Below are positions 1-4,667 of a stretch of 6,644 nucleotides of DNA, piece after piece. The DNA lies in the NCBI GenBank assembly GCA_003663225.1, contig QMZP01000044.1, forward strand, positions 1 to 6,644. The letters run 5' to 3'. The notes under the pieces are model-generated. The model was not told the origin of the DNA. It did no database searches and was given only the letters and a program-made list of their open reading frames with translations. This DNA is from Candidatus Aenigmatarchaeota archaeon. Its GTDB lineage: Archaea; Aenigmatarchaeota; Aenigmatarchaeia; QMZP01. Position 1 is the stretch's first letter. Each line of letters starts with the position of its first letter. The translations under genes and the position numbers were made by a program.

Positions 1-348
1 GGCTCTGACGCTCACACGCTCGGCATGGTGGGGGTCGGGGCGATAAGCGCCAAGGCCGGCAGCGTCAGCGCGCTGCTGAAGGCAATAAAGGCCGGCAAGG
101 TCACAATGTCGAGAAGATACGTGCTGCTGAGCGAGATGAAGGAATGGAACAGGCAGAGGATGATAAACGAATACATGCACGTAGTGAGATACATCGACAA
201 GAAGTTCGGCAGGGCGGGTGCATGGGCGATGAAGGGGCTGATGAGGAAGTTCATGTTCTCTGACAGCGTGGTATGGGACATGCTTGCAAGGGCAACTGTC
301 TTAGGGTCTGTCGTGTACGGCAGCATAAAGATATTCAGCTACTGCTGA
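1..348 (+). CDS. PHP-domain metal-dependent phosphoesterase, C-terminal part (5' end outside window)
   Basis: The frame is open from the first base, so this is the end of a longer gene; the ATG at 25 is probably internal. The first visible residues read GSDAHTLGMVGVGAI. The S-D-A-H motif followed by a Gly-rich turn is typical of the last metal-binding strand of PHP-domain proteins, where the Asp and His help bind the metal cluster that hydrolyses phosphoesters. About 95 residues follow, basic and mostly helical, with a final hydrophobic patch (LARATVLGSVVYGSIKIF) that could contact membrane or a partner. The stop is TGA at 346-348, and the tRNA promoter begins almost at once. The family call rests on one motif plus its context; substrate and exact subfamily cannot be read from this fragment. 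Archaeal PHP proteins of this kind are often annotated only as predicted phosphoesterases. Confidence 0.68.
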   Translation, partial: GSDAHTLGMVGVGAISAKAGSVSALLKAIKAGKVTMSRRYVLLSEMKEWNRQRMINEYMHVVRYIDKKFGRAGAWAMKGLMRKFMFSDSVVWDMLARATVLGSVVYGSIKIFSYC

Positions 349-351
349 ATT

Positions 352-360
352 CTTATAAAT
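352..360 (+). promoter_or_regulatory. TATA box for the tRNA-Leu gene
   Basis: CTTATAAAT matches the archaeal TATA consensus. Transcription would start about 25 bases downstream, near 380-386, leaving a leader of roughly ten bases before the acceptor stem at 394. It lies directly after the PHP gene stop, so the tRNA has its own promoter. Confidence 0.65.
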
Positions 361-439
361 ATGATGTAACAAATTATGCAAAGATAACATCAAGCGGGAG
401 TCCCCTAGCGGCCAATGGGGCTGGCCTAAGGAGCCAGTG

Positions 440-478
440 GCTTAGAGTCCCCCTCACACCAGTGAGGCCGGGACGAGC
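440..478 (+). other. Putative intron in the tRNA-Leu variable arm with a bulge-helix-bulge-like fold
   Basis: The insertion folds as an outer helix GCTT/GAGC (440-443 with 475-478, one G-U), a three-base bulge AGA (444-446), a helix GTCCC/GGGAC (447-451 with 470-474), a bulge CC (468-469), and an inner helix CCTCAC/GTGAGG closed by ACCA (452-467). This is close to the bulge-helix-bulge recognised by archaeal tRNA endonuclease. Strict cutting in the bulges would excise about 446-469 and leave a long variable arm. Excising about 442-478 would leave a normal 13-base arm. I cannot decide between these. Confidence 0.5.
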
Positions 479-497
479 AATGCCTTCGCCGGTTCGA

Positions 498-547
498 AAG
501 GGTATGACGGCTTTAACTGATACGCGCAAGCAGTCTGTCCTCGTGCA
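498..547 (+). other. Putative 49-base intron in the tRNA-Leu T-loop
   Basis: The T-stem halves 488-492 and 549-553 are perfectly complementary but separated by 56 bases instead of 7. Removing 49 bases (498-546 or 499-547, same product) restores TTCGAAT, so the site is near tRNA position 58-60. The insert has its own stem GACGG/CTGTC (506-510 with 535-539), a second stem ACTG/CAGT (516-519 with 531-534), and GTAT/GTGC (502-505 with 543-546) beyond a three-base CTC bulge. The outer part of a standard bulge-helix-bulge is weak, so a relaxed motif is likely. Confidence 0.55.
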
Positions 548-561
548 TCCGGCCTCCCGCA

Positions 562-1461
562 TCATATGGGCGATACCCATTCCCATCCGGACGTCATCTT
601 CTTGTATTCCCATATCCTTTCTTGGAAGGCGGGGTACTGCTTCTGTATCATACCTATGATGTGATAGCTTAGAAGCATGTAGCCCAGCGGGCCGAACCCG
701 TCAGGCACCCCTATGTGGTGCGTCGCGCCCCGCGTCGTGCCGAACTCGTCGCACTTGGCCCCTATGCCAACGTACAACTCCTTCTCAGAGTCTATGACGC
801 CAGCGCCGTGCATCATGTTGGTCTTGTATGCCGCGATGGTTCCGGCCTGCCTGCCCAGTATCTCGCCGTTTATCTTCCATCTTGCCATCTCGGCTACCTC
901 CGGCATGTTGTCGGGCAAGATCAGGCTGAATGCCCCGAACCTGCCATAGCCGCCTTCCGGCTCCGGCGCATCCCTTATGGCTTTCCTTATGGTTTTCATG
1001 TCCTCGTGTGTTATGCCCTGCACCATTCTTCCGTATGTGGACGTGTTTATGGTGGGTGGCTCGTCTGTGGCTGGCACCAGTATCTCGTTTATCCTGTCGC
1101 CGAACTCCCTCTTCACCTCGGAGTCTTCTTTGCACACTATGACATTGACTGGAAGGCCTGCATCGAGCGCATATCCTGCTATAGGGACTATGTTCCGTGA
1201 GCCGCTCGCCGACACTATGGTAACGTCGCCCAGTATGTCCTTCTTGGTGTCTATCTCGTACTTGGCTAGCACCTCTGCGGCATGCGAGAACACCCTGCCA
1301 GCGAACCTGTAGATGACCCTGCCAGCGAGGTAGCCGTTCTGGCTCCCGACTACAAGCGTGTGGTCGCTTTCGGGCAGATTCAGCTCATAATCGCCAGCCT
1401 GCTCAAAGAAATCAATGGCCCTCCTAACGTACTCGTCCATCGTGGCTACTTCCGGCGGCAT
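562..1461 (-). CDS. SIS-fold protein, sugar-phosphate isomerase-like
   Basis: This 299-residue soluble protein has a SIS-type alpha/beta layout. Residues 35-47 (TLVVGSQNGYLAG) form a strand and Gly/Ser turn. Residues 79-90 (DVTIVSASGSRN) match the second SIS strand and its phosphosugar-binding Ser-x-Ser-Gly-Ser/Thr loop. The strand LPVNVIVCKED near 104-114 resembles the third. The second half (about 175-299) keeps Gly/His-rich segments (NMMHGAG, THHIGVPDGFGPLG) that suggest a duplicated half, as in two-domain isomerases. The length matches archaeal bifunctional phosphoglucose/phosphomannose isomerases (about 300 residues), but I do not see that family's typical sequence. Substrate is therefore open, and a sugar-binding regulator is possible. 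The ATG at 1459-1461 fits a TATA-like CTTAAG about 25 bases upstream; a later ATG at residue 8 is possible. The TGA stop at 562-564 directly abuts the convergent tRNA gene. Confidence 0.6.
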   Translation of the reverse strand: MPPEVATMDEYVRRAIDFFEQAGDYELNLPESDHTLVVGSQNGYLAGRVIYRFAGRVFSHAAEVLAKYEIDTKKDILGDVTIVSASGSRNIVPIAGYALDAGLPVNVIVCKEDSEVKREFGDRINEILVPATDEPPTINTSTYGRMVQGITHEDMKTIRKAIRDAPEPEGGYGRFGAFSLILPDNMPEVAEMARWKINGEILGRQAGTIAAYKTNMMHGAGVIDSEKELYVGIGAKCDEFGTTRGATHHIGVPDGFGPLGYMLLSYHIIGMIQKQYPAFQERIWEYKKMTSGWEWVSPI

Positions 1462-1483
1462 TGTTTATTATACGCAGAGCTGG

Positions 1484-1489
1484 CTTAAG
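1484..1489 (-). promoter_or_regulatory. Weak TATA-like element upstream of the SIS gene
   Basis: CTTAAG lies about 25 bases before the ATG in an AT-rich gap, which would give a nearly leaderless mRNA. The match is weak, and read-through from the upstream histone-fold gene is an alternative. Confidence 0.3.
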
Positions 1490-1497
1490 TTAATTCA

Positions 1498-1509
1498 ATA
1501 AAAGAAAAG
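1498..1509 (-). terminator. T-rich terminator after the histone-fold gene
   Basis: On the minus strand the sequence reads TTTTCTTTTATT about 14 bases after the histone-fold stop. T-runs without a stem are typical archaeal termination signals. Confidence 0.45.
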
Positions 1510-1522
1510 GTCAGAAGAGGCC

Positions 1523-1990
1523 TCACTGGGCATCTTCCTTCTTCTTCACTATTATGACCTCGCCCTCTTCCTTGCCGAGATCCCTTTCCAGCCTTTCTAT
1601 GTCCTTCTTTATTGCGTCAAGGTGCGCAAGGATCCTCTCCTTCTCCTTCTGGAAGTTCTCGAGGTCTTCGTAGACGCGCTTGGCTTCCTTGAACTCGTTC
1701 ATGTGCATCATCACGTAGGGGAACTTGTTCATCTCATTGGATACCTGCGCGCACATCTCGCCAAGCCACTTGTTCATCGCCACCTTGACGTCCTTCTTTA
1801 TCATCTTCTCGTCGTCCATGTGGGCCTTCATTATCCTGACCACGGCAGCGGTCGGGAACGGCAGCTTCATCTTGGCTTCTTCTTCCTCGGATACCTCGTC
1901 TTCGGCCCCTTCGGCCTTCTCTTCCTGCGTCTCCTGCTGCTCTTCCTCTGCAGGCTTGGCATCAATGCCCTTTGTCTCTTCCTCTGTCAT
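1523..1990 (-). CDS. Histone-fold protein with acidic N-terminal tail and C-terminal coiled coil
   Basis: The protein has 155 residues from MTEEETK. That ATG (1988-1990) is chosen over one 11 codons upstream because GGAGG sits seven bases before it. Residues 1-39 are a Glu-rich disordered tail. Residues 42-108 align by eye with archaeal histones: LPFPTAAVVRIMK matches the LPIAPIGRIIK opening including the conserved Arg, DVKVAMNKWLGEMCAQVSNEM matches the long central helix, and NEFKEAKRVYEDL matches the last helix. Residues 105-141 form a charged heptad-like helix (EKERILAHLDAIKKDIERLERDLGKE). The second DNA-contact loop, GRKT in classical histones, is PYVMM here, so that basic contact is lost. 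Archaeal histones are usually about 66-70 residues. It may be a chromatin protein with altered assembly, a histone partner or chaperone, or a CBF/NC2-like regulator; the sequence does not decide. It sits upstream of the SIS gene on the same strand, 61 bases away, with a terminator-like T-run between. Confidence 0.65.
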   Translation of the reverse strand: MTEEETKGIDAKPAEEEQQETQEEKAEGAEDEVSEEEEAKMKLPFPTAAVVRIMKAHMDDEKMIKKDVKVAMNKWLGEMCAQVSNEMNKFPYVMMHMNEFKEAKRVYEDLENFQKEKERILAHLDAIKKDIERLERDLGKEEGEVIIVKKKEDAQ

Positions 1991-1996
1991 TATATT

Positions 1997-2001
1997 CCTC
2001 C
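1997..2001 (-). promoter_or_regulatory. Shine-Dalgarno site deciding the histone-fold start
   Basis: AAAAGGAGGAATATA precedes the ATG at 1988-1990. The strong GGAGG with seven-base spacing rules in favour of this start and implies a leadered mRNA. Confidence 0.75.
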
Positions 2002-2026
2002 TTTTAGCTGTACATGCCCTCAAAAT

Positions 2027-2064
2027 ATGCCCCTTGCGGGCATAGCGTTGAACAGAAGTTCAAC
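2027..2064. repeat. Two adjacent perfect inverted repeats in the divergent control region
   Basis: The first is ATGCCC/GGGCAT around CTTGC (2027-2043). The second is GTTGAAC/GTTCAAC around AGAA (2047-2064), with seven perfect pairs. Both lie between the start codon and the likely promoter of the minus-strand histone-fold gene, so they would form hairpins in its 5' leader. As DNA they could also be palindromic protein-binding sites. Confidence 0.55.
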
Positions 2065-2093
2065 ATAACATGATGTAAATCCTTGTTTTTCTG

Positions 2094-2103
2094 GTTTAAA
2101 TAG
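2094..2103 (-). promoter_or_regulatory. Probable TATA box for the histone-fold gene
   Basis: On the minus strand this is CTATTTAAAC. Initiation about 25 bases downstream would give a leader of roughly 80 bases holding both inverted repeats and ending with the GGAGG site. Nearly the same string, CCTATTTAAAA, occurs at 5783-5792. Confidence 0.5.
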
Positions 2104-2126
2104 GTTTTTCGGACCGATGAAAACCA

Positions 2127-2135
2127 ATATAAAAG
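2127..2135 (+). promoter_or_regulatory. TATA box for the site-2 protease gene
   Basis: ATATAAAAG lies about 32-40 bases before the GTG (2167) and ATG (2173) candidates. Transcription would start near 2157-2162, so the mRNA is nearly leaderless, in line with the absence of an SD site. Confidence 0.65.
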
Positions 2136-2166
2136 GGGGCATGGACAAGTATTATACATTCGGTGC

Positions 2167-3435
2167 GTGCTGATGTTGCCTTTAGATACACTCTCATTCA
2201 TAGCGTTTCTGGCCGCCATGGCGGTGTTCGTCGTGCTGGACAGGAAGAGCATCGAGGCGCAGGCAATCTTTCTGATAAGGCGGACCAAGCGGGGGAGGAA
2301 TTTCATAATAAACACAGGCAGGCGCTTCCACCGGTTCTGGACATGGGTCGGCAACATAGCCGTTGTGACAGTGTTCATTGCCTCGATAATAGGGGTATAC
2401 AACCTTTTGCTGATATTCCTCGACATCGTTGCCAACATGAGGCCGGCTGTGGGGGTCGGCGGCCTGGTGATACCGTCGCCCGTCGCTGTCGCAGGTGGCG
2501 GCTTCATAGGCGTTCCGTTGTGGTACTGGCTGATATCGGTCCTCGTGCTCATGTGCGTCCATGAGGGCATGCACGGCATAATGGCTGCAAGCCAGAAGAT
2601 GAAGATAAAGAACCTCGGATGGATATTGCTGCTCGTCCTTCCCATGGGTGCTTTCGTGGAGCCTGACGAGAAGGATGTGGCCAGAAAGAAGCCAATGGCA
2701 CAACTGAGATTCTTCGCCGCAGGCTCGTTCGCGAACTTCGTGACTGCGTTTCTCATAGCCTTTATAATAGCCCCAATGATATTCACTGCCGTTACGGTAC
2801 CGGCAGAAGGCGTTCACGTGTTCCCGCAGAAGGGATACCCGTTCGCCAACTCCACCGAGCTGAGGCAGCTGACCGATCATTTCAACAGCACGATGAACCC
2901 GAAATTCTTCGTGAGGAGCATAGATGGCCGTACCGTCAGCAGCGTGGACGGCATAAAGGAAGTGTTCGCGGCTGAGGGCATCATGCCCGGCGATTACGTG
3001 TCCCTGAACATGGACATATACTATGGTGACAACAAGGACAACGTGGACATCATGATACAGGCCGTTTCTAATCCCGAGAACAAAACCAAGGCATACATAG
3101 GCATACTGATGTTCGACGAGGATGCGATGAGCAAGCAGTTGCTGCCATCCCAGTCCATAATGACTTTCCGGGTGGTAAGCGACGGATTCATACCATACAG
3201 GAGGGCGTTGTTCTTCCTGCATGAGCTGCTGTTGTGGATGTTCTTCCTCAACCTTGGCATAGGCCTTTTCAATGCGCTGCCGCTAAGCATACTGGACGGC
3301 AAGAGGATGTGGGACACGCTGCTAAAGAGGATTGTCCCCAGGAGGTCCAAGAAGATAATGAGGGCGGTAGAATGGATAACGCTTGTCATACTGCTCGTGA
3401 TACTGCTTCCTGCCATACTGTCCAATTTCATCTAA
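2167..3435 (+). CDS. Site-2-protease-like intramembrane zinc metalloprotease (peptidase M50)
   Basis: This is a 422-residue polytopic membrane protein. Residues 132-136 (HEGMH) are the HExxH zinc and catalytic site, inside a hydrophobic helix (about 118-140). The third metal ligand is Asp377 in NALPLSILDG, the conserved NxxPxxxxDG motif. Hydrophobic segments lie near 8-26, 61-88, 118-140, 151-166, 183-212, 345-370 and 400-421. Residues 166-190 (GAFVEPDEKD...LRFFAAGSFANF) resemble other archaeal members. The segment about 215-335 between the two metal motifs is soluble and strand-rich, with SIDGRTVSSVDGIKEVF and GIMPGDYVSLNM resembling a PDZ domain. The family cleaves transmembrane helices of substrate proteins, often releasing regulators, but no substrate is evident here. 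Start: GTG 2167 or ATG 2173, both close to the predicted transcription start. All catalytic motifs are intact. The gene stands alone, divergent from the histone-fold gene. Confidence 0.88.
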   Translation: MLMLPLDTLSFIAFLAAMAVFVVLDRKSIEAQAIFLIRRTKRGRNFIINTGRRFHRFWTWVGNIAVVTVFIASIIGVYNLLLIFLDIVANMRPAVGVGGLVIPSPVAVAGGGFIGVPLWYWLISVLVLMCVHEGMHGIMAASQKMKIKNLGWILLLVLPMGAFVEPDEKDVARKKPMAQLRFFAAGSFANFVTAFLIAFIIAPMIFTAVTVPAEGVHVFPQKGYPFANSTELRQLTDHFNSTMNPKFFVRSIDGRTVSSVDGIKEVFAAEGIMPGDYVSLNMDIYYGDNKDNVDIMIQAVSNPENKTKAYIGILMFDEDAMSKQLLPSQSIMTFRVVSDGFIPYRRALFFLHELLLWMFFLNLGIGLFNALPLSILDGKRMWDTLLKRIVPRRSKKIMRAVEWITLVILLVILLPAILSNFI

Positions 3436-3442
3436 GGACAAA

Positions 3443-3451
3443 GCTTATAAA
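3443..3451 (+). promoter_or_regulatory. TATA box for the eS6 gene
   Basis: GCTTATAAA follows the protease stop by about ten bases. Transcription starting near 3470-3475 gives a leader of about 120 bases, unusually long for this window, where other predicted leaders are mostly short. Confidence 0.65.
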
Positions 3452-3476
3452 GCAGCATCTGGTTATTATTCCTATC

Positions 3477-3573
3477 CCGGTGCAATGAGAACTGCAGAGG
3501 GTCAGCGGCCCGTTGAAGCAGCATGCCGGCTGGGTGAGAAGCGTGCGGGATTGCCGCATCTGATTCTTCACCC
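3477..3573 (+). ncRNA. Structured 5' leader of eS6 with a kink-turn-like hairpin
   Basis: Hairpin 1: CTGC/GCAG (3492-3495 with 3518-3521) and GGGTC/GGCCC (3499-3503 with 3507-3511) flank an asymmetric loop. One strand has A-GA (3496-3498); the other has the three-base bulge GTT, then GA-A (3512-3517). This is the arrangement of a kink-turn, with tandem sheared G-A pairs next to a three-base bulge. CCGG (3477-3480) can close the base with CCGG (3526-3529). Hairpin 2: GGGTGA plus AG pair with CTTCACCC (3532-3541 with 3566-3573, GA bulged), topped by TGCGG/CCGCA (3544-3558). Kink-turns are bound by ribosomal protein L7Ae in archaea. The element is either a cis-regulatory leader or a small RNA processed from it. 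I see no box C/D or ACA signature that would make it a guide RNA. Confidence 0.45.
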
Positions 3574-3582
3574 TATAATGAC

Positions 3583-3587
3583 GGAGG
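3583..3587 (+). promoter_or_regulatory. Shine-Dalgarno site of eS6
   Basis: GGAGG (followed by T) lies seven bases before the ATG at 3595. It is free of the preceding hairpins, so translation would be open by default. Confidence 0.8.
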
Positions 3588-3594
3588 TAATAAA

Positions 3595-4218
3595 ATGGCA
3601 AATTTCAAGGTAGTGATATCAGACCCCGCTTCAAAGAAGGCGTACCAGAAGGAGGTTGAGCAGGCTCCTTCAGGCCTTATGGGCAAGAAGATAGGCGAGA
3701 AGGTCTCAGGCAGCGGACTGGGCCTCGAGGGCTACGAGCTTGAGATAACAGGCGGGTCTGACAGCGACGGCTTCCCCATGAGAGGTGACATAGAAGGGCC
3801 GGCAAGGAAGAAGGTCATACTGACCTCGCCGCCTGGGTACAAGCCCAAGGACGCAGGAAAGAGGAAAAGGAAGTCTGTAAGGGGCAACACAATATCCCAG
3901 GACATAGCCCAGGTGAACGTCAAGGTGGTCAAGGCTGGCGCAAAGAAGCTGGAAGAGATAATGGGTAAGAAGGAAGAGAAGTCCGAAGTCAAGGATGCCG
4001 AGAAGGCTGAAGCAAAGGGAGAGAAGGCAGAAGCCAAGCCTGCAGAGAAGCCAGCTAAGAAGACTGAACAGAAAACTCCAATGGGGGAAGGCGGGCAGGA
4101 AGCACCCAAGGAAGAGAAGCCTGCAGAGAACGCTGAAGAGCAGTCAGCGAAGGCGGAATCCAAGATGGGAGTGAAGAAGCTGGAAGACCAGGAGAAGAAA
4201 ACCAAAGATATGGAATGA
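3595..4218 (+). CDS. rps6e: Small-subunit ribosomal protein eS6 with a long charged C-terminal extension
   Basis: Residues 1-120 match archaeal/eukaryotic eS6 along their length: FKVVISDPASKKAYQKEV at the start, GKKIGEKVSGSGLGLEGYELEITGGSDSDGFPMR in the centre, and RKRKSVRGNTISQDIAQVNVKVVKAG at the end. eS6 is part of the small ribosomal subunit and contacts rRNA through its basic surfaces. Archaeal eS6 usually ends soon after this core, at about 120-140 residues. Here about 84 further residues (124-207) are almost entirely Lys, Glu, Ala, Pro and Gln in imperfect repeats (AEKAEAKGEKAEAKPAEKPAKK), surely disordered. The extension is in frame with no break, so it is a real part of the gene. The start follows an SD site, downstream of a long structured leader. 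Its role is unknown; a flexible ribosomal tail or partner-binding segment is plausible. Confidence 0.95.
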   Translation: MANFKVVISDPASKKAYQKEVEQAPSGLMGKKIGEKVSGSGLGLEGYELEITGGSDSDGFPMRGDIEGPARKKVILTSPPGYKPKDAGKRKRKSVRGNTISQDIAQVNVKVVKAGAKKLEEIMGKKEEKSEVKDAEKAEAKGEKAEAKPAEKPAKKTEQKTPMGEGGQEAPKEEKPAENAEEQSAKAESKMGVKKLEDQEKKTKDME

Positions 4219-4236
4219 TTTCGTTGAGTGTCCGCA

Positions 4237-4266
4237 TTTTTCTTCCGCGGGCCGGCATTATTTTTT
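4237..4266 (+). terminator. T-run terminator of eS6
   Basis: Two T-runs (TTTTT at 4237-4241 and TTTTTT at 4261-4266) follow the eS6 stop, separated by a GC-rich stretch with GCCGGC. This suits archaeal U-tract termination in the gap before the convergent gene. Confidence 0.5.
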
Positions 4267-4475
4267 CAGAATATGCGCATGCTGTCCCTCTTGTGCTTAG
4301 TCCAAGAGGTCAGCCTTGACAGCTTGAAGAAGCCGACATTGTTCTTGCTCTCTATGAATTTGTGGAAGCAATGCCTGCACACATGCCCGCCGACGTTGTT
4401 CCTCAGCTTGCTGTCGCAGACGTTTATTACGTAGCGCTCGTCCACTATCTCCTTGCATATCATGCAATATGCCAT
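4266..4475 (-). CDS. Small Cys-rich protein, zinc-ribbon-like (second of a tandem pair)
   Basis: The protein has 69 residues from the ATG at 4473-4475. A GTG at 4482-4484 would add three residues and lies only three bases after the stop of the upstream gene. Two CxxC pairs, C4-x2-C7 and C33-x2-C36, with a central C20 and H31, suggest one structural zinc site. The rest is basic (KLSRLTSWTKHKRDSMRIF), which suits nucleic acid or ribosome binding. It is almost certainly translated with the upstream zinc-finger gene from one mRNA, perhaps by re-initiation. I do not recognise a named family. Small zinc ribbons like this occur in archaeal transcription and translation accessory proteins, but no specific role can be claimed. 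Confidence 0.6.
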   Translation of the reverse strand: MAYCMICKEIVDERYVINVCDSKLRNNVGGHVCRHCFHKFIESKNNVGFFKLSRLTSWTKHKRDSMRIF

Positions 4476-4487
4476 CTTACCCACGAC

Positions 4488-4658
4488 CTATGCTTTGTTG
4501 ACAGTCTTGTCACGCCAGCACATGTCCCACCAGGGGCATTTGTGTCCCTTTTGGTTTTTTATGCAGCAATCCTTGCATATCATGGCGCCCTTCGGGTTGT
4601 GCTCCTCACAAGGAACTGTCCTCACAGCGTCCTTGCCGCAATCGTGACACTTCAACAA
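4488..4658 (-). CDS. Small Cys/His-rich protein, two-zinc finger-like (first of a tandem pair)
   Basis: Counting from the upstream ATG at 4692-4694, the ligand candidates are C16-x2-C19, C29-x2-H32, C40-x2-C43, H51-x-C53 and C59, enough for two zinc ions in a cross-brace pattern. This loosely resembles B-box or AN1 fingers but is not a clear match to either. Start: ATG 4694 lies only about ten bases from the TATA box at 4702-4709, before the expected transcription start near 4680. The TTG at 4656-4658 has GGAGTGA five bases upstream and begins the protein right at the first Cys pair (56 residues), so I prefer it; the longer 68-residue form remains possible. The TAG stop at 4488-4490 almost touches the next zinc-ribbon gene. 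Function is unrecognised. Confidence 0.55.
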   Translation of the reverse strand: MLKCHDCGKDAVRTVPCEEHNPKGAMICKDCCIKNQKGHKCPWWDMCWRDKTVNKA

Positions 4659-4660
4659 AA

Positions 4661-4667
4661 TCACTCC
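4661..4667 (-). promoter_or_regulatory. Shine-Dalgarno-like site inside the 5' part of the zinc-finger frame
   Basis: Minus-strand GGAGTGA lies just before the TTG at 4656-4658 and downstream of the predicted transcription start. It supports the shorter protein. Confidence 0.45.

Larger units (their letters stand above)
394..561 (+). tRNA. tRNA-Leu, apparent anticodon AAG, interrupted in the variable arm and T-loop
   Basis: A class II tRNA can be folded by eye. The acceptor stem GCGGGAG (394-400) pairs perfectly with CTCCCGC (554-560), with A561 as discriminator. The D-arm (401-420) has CCC/GGG pairing, A14-G15 and the GG pair. The anticodon arm is CTGGC/GCCAG (421-425, 433-437) around the seven-base loop CTAAGGA, giving anticodon AAG at 428-430. 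The T-stem GCCGG (488-492) pairs with CCGGC (549-553). The gene is 168 bases; archaeal tRNA-Leu is about 85. The excess sits in two places: about 37 bases in the variable arm (around 442-478) and 49 bases inside the T-loop (around 498-547). Removing them would give a GGC/GCC variable stem and the canonical T-loop TTCGAAT. No CCA is encoded. Archaeal introns are removed by a bulge-helix-bulge endonuclease, and positions outside the anticodon loop are known in some lineages. Exact splice points are not certain. Confidence 0.8.

Noticed and set aside
421..463. Alternative reading as tRNA-Leu(UAG) using the CTTAG at 441-445 as anticodon region
   Set aside because: The required stem (AGTGG with CCAGT) has a mismatch and leaves CTGGC/GCCAG unexplained; the AAG arm is perfect and correctly spaced from the D-arm.
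273..659. A plus-strand frame running through the tRNA gene
   Set aside because: It overlaps the PHP end, the tRNA and the SIS gene in turn; a chance frame in GC-rich DNA.
715..1200. A 161-codon plus-strand frame opposite the SIS gene
   Set aside because: Composition is unnatural and the minus strand carries the SIS-fold protein; treated as a shadow.
2004..2786. A 260-codon minus-strand frame across the histone/protease divergent region
   Set aside because: It crosses promoters and hairpins and mirrors the protease coding sequence; no recognisable protein features.
2194..3222. A 342-codon open frame on the minus strand inside the protease gene
   Set aside because: The translation has a strange His/Tyr/Glu-rich composition with no domain, while the plus strand encodes an intact M50 protease with all motifs. 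It is a codon-bias shadow.
3477..3575. Box C/D or H/ACA guide RNA, or 5S rRNA, in the eS6 leader
   Set aside because: No proper C box with matching D and D' boxes, no ACA at the right distance from a hairpin, and no 5S rRNA conserved segments; only the kink-turn-like fold is supported.
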